Assembly (NCBI GenBank): GCA_944320015.1
Contig: CALUFO010000001.1
Span: 186,001-250,000 of the forward strand
Direction of reading: 5' to 3'
Length of the DNA: 64,000 nt
DNA from: an uncultured Barnesiella sp.
GTDB taxonomy: Bacteria > Bacteroidota > Bacteroidia > Bacteroidales > Barnesiellaceae
This document shows, in pieces, positions 58,178 to 64,000 of the stretch. How positions within the stretch are numbered: position 1 is the stretch's first letter; every line of letters starts with the position of its first letter. A program made the translations under genes and the position numbers. Under the pieces are notes generated by a model. It searched no databases, was not told where the DNA came from, and saw only the letters and a program-made list of their open reading frames with translations.

Positions 58178-60256
58178 ATGAAATTTATATTTCGGCCATA
58201 TATCATACTGTTATCGTTGCTGTTGTTTTCTCTCCCGGCGGTGGCGCAAATCAATACCGATAGGGTGATGAATATCGGGCGGAACGCCCTTTATTTCGAG
58301 GATTATATCTTGTCGATGCAGTATTTCAATCAAGTCATAAAGGTAAAGCCCTATATGGCCGAGCCTTATTTTTATCGTGGAGTCGCCAAGTTGAGCCTCG
58401 ACGATTTCAAGGGCGCCGAGGAGGATTGTACCCTGTGTATCGAGCGCAACCCGTTTATCGTCAATGCCTATCAAGTGCGGGGTATCGCCCGGCAGAATCT
58501 GGGCGATTATCAAGGTGCTATCGACGACTATACCGAGGGGTTGCGCTATGCTCCCGAGGACCGCACCTTCTTGAACAACAAGGCTATTGCCGAAGTGCAG
58601 TTGAAAAAATACGACGAGGCCGAGGTAAGTTTCGACCGTCTCATCGCCTTGCACCCCAACTATTACAACGGTTATATGAGCCGGGCGCAATTCTATTTGG
58701 AGAAAGGCGACACGATCAAGGCTATGGCCGATATGGACAAAGCTATATCGATAGACAAATATATCTCGGGAGCGTATGCCCAGCGGGCGATTATCAAGGT
58801 TTTATATAAAGCCGACTACGAATCGGCTCTTGCCGATATGAACGAGGCTTTGCGCCTCGACCCCAAAGAGGTCTCCTATTACTTCAACCGAGCCCGTATC
58901 AAGTATCACCAAGACGACTTGCAAGGCGCCATGGCCGACTATGATTATATATTGATGCTCGACCCCTCGAACACAATGACCTATTACAACAGGGGCTTGC
59001 TGCGTATGCAGGTGGGCGAGCGGAACAAGGCCATATCGGACTTTTCGGAGGTCATCGAGGCCGAGCCCGACAACTACTTCGCTATTTATAACCGTGCGTT
59101 GCTCTACGACATGATAGGCAGTTACGGCAAGGCGGTGGCCGATTTTAATGTCGTGTTGGAACAATACCCCGATTTTGCCATCGGATTTTTTGCCCGTTCC
59201 GAGGCGAAGCGGAAAATGGGCGACATGAAGGGCGGCGAGCAGGACTTTATGCTGGCCATGGAGTTGCAAAAGAATACACAATACGAACCTATCGACGAGA
59301 ATGCCGCCGATGCGGGTGGGGCGCAACGGTCGAAGCCGACCGACGAACGTACCGAGTCGGACAAGAATATCAACAAGTTTAACCAAATACTGGTGGCCGA
59401 CGCCCATACCGAATACAAGCCCGAATATGAAAACAAAATACGGGGTCGGGTGCAAGACCAGAATGTGCAGGTATCGATACAACCGATGTATGTGCTCACC
59501 TATTATGAACGTCCCGATGCCGTTCGCCAGAACATCTATTATGTCAAAGAACTGGAAGAGTTGAACGACACCCGTGTGTTCAGTAAAAAACTGTTGCTCA
59601 CCAATTCCGAGGCGGCATTGCTTTCGGATCAAGTATCCTATCATTTCGCTTCGATAAACGACTATTCCCGTTTGATCGAAATCAATCCCGCCAACCCGCT
59701 GGCCTATTTCGGCCGGGCGGTCGATTTCATGCTCGTGCAGGATTTTGCCAGTGCGCTCGACGATTTGAACCGGGCTATCCTCACCAGCCAAAACTTCACG
59801 ATGGCCTATTTCCTGCGGGCCGTCGTTCGAGCCAAACAAATCGAATATGAGATTTCGACCGAGGCGATACAGCCGAGCGATTTCGGGGCGTCCCGCAAAA
59901 AAGGCTCCAACGATTTTTCCATGCCGGGGCTCACGTCATTGGGCAATGAAAGTCTGAAAATGGAGTATGAAATGGTGCTGCGGGACTATGAAAAAGTAAT
60001 CGAGGACGCGCCCCGTTTCATCTATGCCTATTACAACCGGGGAAATTTGCGCTGTTCCCAGCAAGACTATCGGGGAGCCATTGCCGATTACACGAAAGCG
60101 ATCGAGTTGCGACCCGACTTTGGCGACGCCTATTACAATCGGGGACTCGTTTATTTGAAGCAGGGCGATACCGCCCGGGGAACCGCCGATTTGAGCAAAG
60201 CCGGTGAGTTGGGTGTCGTGGCGGCCTATAATCTGCTCAAACGAATGAGCGATTAA
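58178..60256 (+). CDS. Secreted TPR-repeat protein
   Basis: 692 residues from the ATG at 58178 (MKFIFRPYIILLSLLLFSLP). The signal peptide is cleaved near AVAQ. About nine tetratricopeptide repeats lie in residues 25-375 (AYYFYRGVAK-like, MAEPYFYRGVAKLSLDDFKG; NTMTYYNRGLLRMQVGERNK) and two to three more near the C-terminus (FIYAYYNRGNLRCSQQDYRG; FGDAYYNRGLVYLKQGDTAR). A non-repeat stretch with a low-complexity Asp/Lys linker (about 375-510) separates them. TPRs assemble envelope complexes; the partner is unknown. The length and two-block layout recur in Bacteroidales. Separate from the thrS operon, which has its own promoter. Confidence 0.9.
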   Translation: MKFIFRPYIILLSLLLFSLPAVAQINTDRVMNIGRNALYFEDYILSMQYFNQVIKVKPYMAEPYFYRGVAKLSLDDFKGAEEDCTLCIERNPFIVNAYQVRGIARQNLGDYQGAIDDYTEGLRYAPEDRTFLNNKAIAEVQLKKYDEAEVSFDRLIALHPNYYNGYMSRAQFYLEKGDTIKAMADMDKAISIDKYISGAYAQRAIIKVLYKADYESALADMNEALRLDPKEVSYYFNRARIKYHQDDLQGAMADYDYILMLDPSNTMTYYNRGLLRMQVGERNKAISDFSEVIEAEPDNYFAIYNRALLYDMIGSYGKAVADFNVVLEQYPDFAIGFFARSEAKRKMGDMKGGEQDFMLAMELQKNTQYEPIDENAADAGGAQRSKPTDERTESDKNINKFNQILVADAHTEYKPEYENKIRGRVQDQNVQVSIQPMYVLTYYERPDAVRQNIYYVKELEELNDTRVFSKKLLLTNSEAALLSDQVSYHFASINDYSRLIEINPANPLAYFGRAVDFMLVQDFASALDDLNRAILTSQNFTMAYFLRAVVRAKQIEYEISTEAIQPSDFGASRKKGSNDFSMPGLTSLGNESLKMEYEMVLRDYEKVIEDAPRFIYAYYNRGNLRCSQQDYRGAIADYTKAIELRPDFGDAYYNRGLVYLKQGDTARGTADLSKAGELGVVAAYNLLKRMSD

Positions 60257-60278
60257 AAGATTTTTATAAATATCCGTT

Positions 60279-60305
60279 TTTGTAATGAAATAATTATTAC
60301 TTTTG
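60279..60305 (+). promoter_or_regulatory. Promoter of thrS-infC-rpmI-rplT (-33 TTTG, -7 TACTTTTG)
   Basis: TTTG at 60279-60282 and TACTTTTG at 60298-60305, with 19 bp between the TTTG elements, the Bacteroides consensus. The leader is about 85 nt. Confidence 0.75.
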
Positions 60306-60394
60306 TGCCTTGGTAAAATAGGGGCGTAGCAGGTCGCGCACCTATAAACGAAAGCATAATTCAAGTAACGTCATATAGATAAAGGACAGAAAAA

Positions 60395-62335
60395 ATGATT
60401 AAGATTACGTTTCCCGATAATTCGGTAAAGGAATTTGAGTCTGGCATCACCCCTTTGCAAATTGCCGAGTGCATAAGCCCCCGGTTGGCACAGGACGTTC
60501 TTGCCGCAACGATTAACGGTCAGGAATGGGACCTTACCCGTCCGGTAGAGACCGATGCGGCAATCAAGTTGTTCAAATGGGACGACCCCGAAGGAAAACA
60601 CGCATTCTGGCATTCGTCGGCGCACCTGTTGGCCGAGGCTTTGCAAGAACTCTATCCCGGTATTAAATTCGGTATAGGCCCGGCTATCGAAAACGGATTC
60701 TACTACGACGTAGATCCGGGCGAGACCACGATTACAGCCGCCGATTTTCCCGCCATAGAAGCCAAAATGCTCGAGCTGGCCGGCCGCAAAGAAGCTATTG
60801 TGCGGAAAGAAATATCGAAAGCTGACGCCCTCGATATGTTTGGGAAACGAGGAGAAGAATATAAAGTGGAGCTTATCAGCGAGTTGGAAGATGGTACGAT
60901 AACCACCTATACACAAGGCTCCTTTACCGACTTGTGCCGTGGCCCGCACTTGCCCAACACCGGCCTCATCAAGGCTGTGAAAGTGACCACGCTCGCCGGA
61001 GCTTATTGGAGAGGCGATGAAAAACGCAAACAGTTGACCCGTGTGTATGGTATCACCTTCCCCAAAAAGAAAATGCTCGACGAGTACCTCGTGATGATGG
61101 AAGAGGCCAAAAAACGCGACCATCGCAAGATAGGCAAGGAGATGGAACTGTTTGCCTTCTCGTCGAATGTAGGTCCCGGTCTGCCCCTTTGGCTGCCCAA
61201 AGGCACCCAGTTGCGCGACCGCCTCGAAGCCATGTTGCGCAAGGTGCAAAAACGCTTCGGCTATTTGCAAGTAATCACCCCTCACATCGGCAACAAGATG
61301 CTCTATGTGACTTCGGGACACTATGCCAAATACGGCAAAGATTCGTTCCAGCCGATTCACACCCCCGAGGAAGGCGAGGAATATTTGCTAAAACCCATGA
61401 ACTGCCCGCATCACTGCGAGATATATAAGGTGACCCCCCGTTCCTACAAAGACCTCCCGCTCCGTTTTGCCGAGTTCGGTACGGTCTATCGGTATGAACA
61501 AAGTGGCGAGTTGCACGGTTTAACCCGTGTGCGCAGCTTCACGCAAGACGATGCCCACATCTTCTGTCGTCCCGACCAGTTGAAAGAAGAGTTCTTGAAA
61601 GTAATGGATATTATCTTTATTATATTCAAGGCGTTGAAATTCGACAACTTCGAGGCTCAAATCTCTTTGCGCGACCCCAACAACCGCGAGAAATACATCG
61701 GTAGCGACGAAAACTGGGAAAAAGCCGAGCGAGCCATCGTAGAGGCTTGTGAAGAAAAAGGGCTGAAAGCCCGTGTAGAATACGGCGAAGCCGCCTTCTA
61801 CGGGCCAAAACTCGACTTTATGGTCAAGGATGCCATCGGCCGCCGTTGGCAGTTGGGAACAATACAGGTCGACTACAATCTGCCCGAACGCTTCGAGTTG
61901 GAGTACACCGGTAGCGACAACCAAAAACATCGTCCGGTCATGATTCACCGTGCGCCTTTCGGTTCGATGGAACGCTTCGTTGCCGTGCTTATCGAGCATA
62001 CCGGCGGTAAATTCCCCTTGTGGCTCACCCCCGACCAAGTGGCCGTGCTGCCGATCAGCGCCAAGTTCAACGACTATGCCCAACAGGTGGTAAGCGAGCT
62101 GGCCGAGCAAGATATACGCGCTTTTGTCGATGACAGAAACGAAAAAATAGGGCGGAAAATTCGTGACAACGAGTTGAAAAGAATACCTTATCTGCTCATT
62201 GTGGGCGAAAAAGAAGCCGAAAATGGTGAAGTTTCTGTAAGAAAACAGGGCGAAGGTGATAAAGGTTCGATGAAAATTGCTACCTTTGCCGCAAATTTAA
62301 ATGCAGAAGTAGAAGAATTACTCAAAGAATGGTAG
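60395..62335 (+). CDS. thrS: Threonyl-tRNA synthetase
   Basis: 646 residues, full length. TGS domain (1-62), editing domain with [11 protein letters not shown] (His cluster near 73-82), class II catalytic core including [10 protein letters not shown] (zinc Cys), [15 protein letters not shown] (motif 2) and [13 protein letters not shown] (motif 3), and the C-terminal anticodon-binding domain from about 540. It charges tRNA-Thr in the cytoplasm. First gene of an operon with infC 5 bp downstream. No T-box or tRNA-like leader was seen. Confidence 0.98.
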   Translation: MIKITFPDNSVKEFESGITPLQIAECISPRLAQDVLAATINGQEWDLTRPVETDAAIKLFKWDDPEGKHAFWHSSAHLLAEALQELYPGIKFGIGPAIENGFYYDVDPGETTITAADFPAIEAKMLELAGRKEAIVRKEISKADALDMFGKRGEEYKVELISELEDGTITTYTQGSFTDLCRGPHLPNTGLIKAVKVTTLAGAYWRGDEKRKQLTRVYGITFPKKKMLDEYLVMMEEAKKRDHRKIGKEMELFAFSSNVGPGLPLWLPKGTQLRDRLEAMLRKVQKRFGYLQVITPHIGNKMLYVTSGHYAKYGKDSFQPIHTPEEGEEYLLKPMNCPHHCEIYKVTPRSYKDLPLRFAEFGTVYRYEQSGELHGLTRVRSFTQDDAHIFCRPDQLKEEFLKVMDIIFIIFKALKFDNFEAQISLRDPNNREKYIGSDENWEKAERAIVEACEEKGLKARVEYGEAAFYGPKLDFMVKDAIGRRWQLGTIQVDYNLPERFELEYTGSDNQKHRPVMIHRAPFGSMERFVAVLIEHTGGKFPLWLTPDQVAVLPISAKFNDYAQQVVSELAEQDIRAFVDDRNEKIGRKIRDNELKRIPYLLIVGEKEAENGEVSVRKQGEGDKGSMKIATFAANLNAEVEELLKEW

Positions 62336-62340
62336 TCTGA

Positions 62341-62922
62341 ATGGATAAAAAACCACAACCGCAACCGCAGAACAACAGGCCTAACAAGTCTGCTCCTGCG
62401 AAAAAAAATGATATAAAAGACCAGTACCGTGTGAACGAACGTATCCGTGCGAAAGAGGTGCGTTTGGTGGGCGACAATGTAGAGCAAGGCGTATATACGA
62501 TACAAGAGGCGATACATCTGGCCGACGAGCAAGGCCTCGATTTGATTGAGATTTCGCCCAATGCCGTGCCGCCGGTGTGCAAAATCCTGGACTATCAGAA
62601 ATTCCTCTATCAGCAGAAAAAACGGCAGAAGGAACAAAAAGCCAAATCGACGAAAGTCGTCGTGAAGGAGATTCGTTTCGGGCCGCAAACCGACGACCAC
62701 GACTACAACTTCAAGTTGAAGCATGCCATCGGGTTCCTCAACGAAGGAGCAAAAGTAAAGGCATATGTCTTTTTCAAAGGCCGTTCGATTCTTTTCAAGG
62801 AGCAGGGCGAGGTGTTGTTGCTGCGTTTTGCCAACGACTTGGAAGACTACGGAAAAGTAGAGATGATGCCGGTTCTCGAAGGCAAACGCATGATTATCAT
62901 GATAAGCCCGAAGAAAAAATAA
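62341..62922 (+). CDS. infC: Translation initiation factor IF-3
   Basis: 193 residues. A Gln/Pro/Lys-rich N-terminal extension (1-26, [19 protein letters not shown]) precedes the IF3 N-domain ([16 protein letters not shown]) and C-domain ([36 protein letters not shown]). It binds the 30S subunit and checks start codons. The start is a normal ATG rather than the AUU used for autocontrol in E. coli. The 5-bp gap after thrS implies coupling. Confidence 0.97.
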   Translation: MDKKPQPQPQNNRPNKSAPAKKNDIKDQYRVNERIRAKEVRLVGDNVEQGVYTIQEAIHLADEQGLDLIEISPNAVPPVCKILDYQKFLYQQKKRQKEQKAKSTKVVVKEIRFGPQTDDHDYNFKLKHAIGFLNEGAKVKAYVFFKGRSILFKEQGEVLLLRFANDLEDYGKVEMMPVLEGKRMIIMISPKKK

Positions 62923-62973
62923 TTAGCGATAGGACAAACTATTCATTCAATTATAAAATTAAAATTTAGTAAA

Positions 62974-63171
62974 ATGCCAAAGATTAAAACTAATTCCGGT
63001 GCCAAAAAGAGGTTCGCCCTTACCGGAACAGGAAAAATCAAGAGAAAACATGCTTACAAAAGCCACATTCTGACGAAGAAGACCAAGAAGCAAAAGAGAA
63101 ACCTCACCCACATGACTACCCTCAAGACAGTCGATGTGAACAATGTAAAAGCATTGCTGGGTCTGAAATAA
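62974..63171 (+). CDS. rpmI: 50S ribosomal protein L35
   Basis: 65 residues, full length, very basic: [39 protein letters not shown]. It follows infC by 51 bp in the conserved infC-rpmI-rplT order. Confidence 0.98.
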   Translation: MPKIKTNSGAKKRFALTGTGKIKRKHAYKSHILTKKTKKQKRNLTHMTTLKTVDVNNVKALLGLK

Positions 63172-63294
63172 GATTCTACGGGTTTCAAAAGTTTTCTCAC
63201 AAACAAAAGAGTAGTTTCAAAATTTATTAACCGAATGTTTTTAGCTTGAAGTTTACCTTGAACGGTAGCGCTAACATTCAAAACAAGAAAAACT

Positions 63295-63639
63295 ATGCCA
63301 AGATCAGTAAATCACGTTGCTTCAAGAGCAAAAAGAAAAAAAATTCTTAAACTTACCCGCGGTTATTATGGTTCGCGTAAAAACGTGTGGACCGTTGCCA
63401 AAAACACATGGGAAAAAGGTTTGACCTATGCTTATCGCGACCGCAAAAACAATAAACGCAACTTCCGCGCATTGTGGATTCAACGTATCAATGCCGCCGC
63501 GCGTCTCGAAGGCATGTCTTACTCCAAACTGATGGGAGCTATTCATAAAGCCGGAATCGAAATCAACCGTAAGGTGCTTGCCGATTTGGCCATGAACAAC
63601 CCCGAAGCTTTCAAGGCTATTGTCGAGAAAGTAAAATAA
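63295..63639 (+). CDS. rplT: 50S ribosomal protein L20
   Basis: 114 residues, full length: [55 protein letters not shown]20 is needed early in 50S assembly and in some bacteria represses its own operon through an mRNA leader. The 123-bp rpmI-rplT gap could hold such a site, but no 23S mimic was identified. It is followed by a terminator and the 6S-like RNA gene. Confidence 0.98.
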   Translation: MPRSVNHVASRAKRKKILKLTRGYYGSRKNVWTVAKNTWEKGLTYAYRDRKNNKRNFRALWIQRINAAARLEGMSYSKLMGAIHKAGIEINRKVLADLAMNNPEAFKAIVEKVK

Positions 63640-63670
63640 GTGAAAGACTATCACTCTGTTTTCATAGAAA

Positions 63671-63704
63671 TAGGGGGTTCCCACAGGATACCCTCTATTT
63701 TTTT
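63671..63704 (+). terminator. Terminator of the thrS-rplT operon
   Basis: TAGGGGGT (63671-63678) pairs with ACCCTCTA (63690-63697) with one G-T pair, followed by a run of eight T. Confidence 0.88.
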
Positions 63705-63737
63705 GTGAAAAAATTTGGTTTATTCAAAGTATTTGAT

Positions 63738-63745
63738 TAGCTTTG
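63738..63745 (+). promoter_or_regulatory. Promoter -7 box (TAGCTTTG) of the 6S-like RNA
   Basis: TAnnTTTG match just after the rplT terminator. Predicted transcription start is near 63750. Confidence 0.6.
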
Positions 63746-63749
63746 TGTC

Positions 63750-63979
63750 AAAGAGAAGAGAAAGCCCGGTCGTATCAGAGTAGATTGGGAAACTCATCAA
63801 AAATTATGAAATGCCGAGACACGCTTTCCGCCCCAATGGCGGGCCACGCCTTTCGAGGTATGCTTAGCACGGTGGATTACAAAGGAGCGGAGGCCCTCAA
63901 ATCCTGTCTTTCGGAGTTTCATCGCATCCTTTGGTACGACCCCTTATATAGCCCGGCCTTTATAGAGTCGGGCTTTTTT
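63750..63979 (+). ncRNA. ssrS: 6S-like RNA (Bacteroidales-1 motif)
   Basis: About 230 nt with its own promoter and terminator and no reading frame. GGTCGTA (63768-63774) pairs perfectly with TACGACC (63935-63941) as a closing stem. The middle holds a long, largely unpaired rod with a CCGCC/GGCGG tip near 63831-63845. The transcript ends in AGCCCG/CGGGCT (63950-63955 and 63969-63974) and a T run. The Bacteroidales-1 RNA, later regarded as a 6S RNA, is known to lie downstream of L20 genes, which is exactly this position. 6S RNA traps RNA polymerase holoenzyme by mimicking an open promoter. Confidence 0.8.
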
Positions 63980-64000
63980 CTATTCTGTCTTTTATCCCTA

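Noticed and set aside
1-64000. CRISPR arrays, rRNA genes, complete IS elements or prophage modules
   Set aside because: No regularly spaced direct repeats, rRNA sequence, transposase or phage structural genes were seen in any region.

Overview
This 64 kb window reads as chromosomal DNA from a Bacteroidota species of the order Bacteroidales. The reasons are the many TAnnTTTG promoter boxes (the Bacteroidota sigma -7 element), few Shine-Dalgarno sites, an addB-like gene with Fe-S type cysteines, a K-type SerA, DUF4835 next to recN, a GH29 fucosidase lipoprotein, a protein with a type IX-like C-terminal sorting domain, and a 6S-like RNA downstream of rplT. Base composition is near 50% GC by eye, which would suit a Barnesiella-like or related gut genus. 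The genus is a guess.

Layout. 1-1.5 kb: end of a DedA membrane protein, a UDG-superfamily glycosylase and a small acidic protein. 1.7-5.0 kb: an isolated polysaccharide-export pair (OPX lipoprotein and BY-kinase). 5.2-9.4 kb: flavodiiron protein, aquaporin Z and serC-serA. 9.5-14.5 kb: rarA, a Spy-like periplasmic protein, and sppA-lpxK. 14.8-22.3 kb: DUF4186, an AddB-like nuclease, an ABC-F ATPase and an M13 peptidase. 22.4-25.6 kb: an accessory island ending at a tRNA-Lys gene. It holds a small HTH-like protein, a block of interlaced inverted repeats, an AraC regulator, a CatA-like acetyltransferase and a truncated MATE pump gene. 25.7-28.8 kb: lrgAB and recQ. 28.8-31.6 kb: an AT-rich stretch with two gene relics around a secreted FAD-dependent oxidoreductase. 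31.6-33 kb: two hypothetical envelope proteins. 33.2-39.9 kb: the Bacteroidota housekeeping run dnaN - exonuclease - coaBC - DUF4835 - recN - rlmB. 39.9-43.6 kb: NlpE-like lipoprotein, amidase, a hemerythrin/degenerate-receiver operon and a HAD phosphatase. 43.6-45.5 kb: GH29 alpha-L-fucosidase. 45.6-53.3 kb: a LytTR/LytS-type two-component system divergent from a complete RND efflux operon. 53.3-60.3 kb: pRiA4b ORF-3-like protein, a secreted Big_2/anchor-J protein, a double META lipoprotein, NDH-2 and a TPR protein. 60.3-64 kb: thrS-infC-rpmI-rplT followed by a 6S-like RNA.

Most of the window is ordinary core genome. The most unusual material is: (1) the interlaced inverted-repeat block at 22.71-22.95 kb beside the island; (2) the structured leader with a 7-codon ORF before the broken MATE gene; (3) a hemerythrin operon whose partner response regulator has lost its phosphoacceptor Asp, with a palindrome over its promoter; (4) a triple operator-like repeat between rarA and the Spy-like gene; and (5) an AraC gene that looks leaderless. 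No complete, clearly new multi-gene defence or metabolic system is evident. All family assignments come from reading motifs, without database searches.
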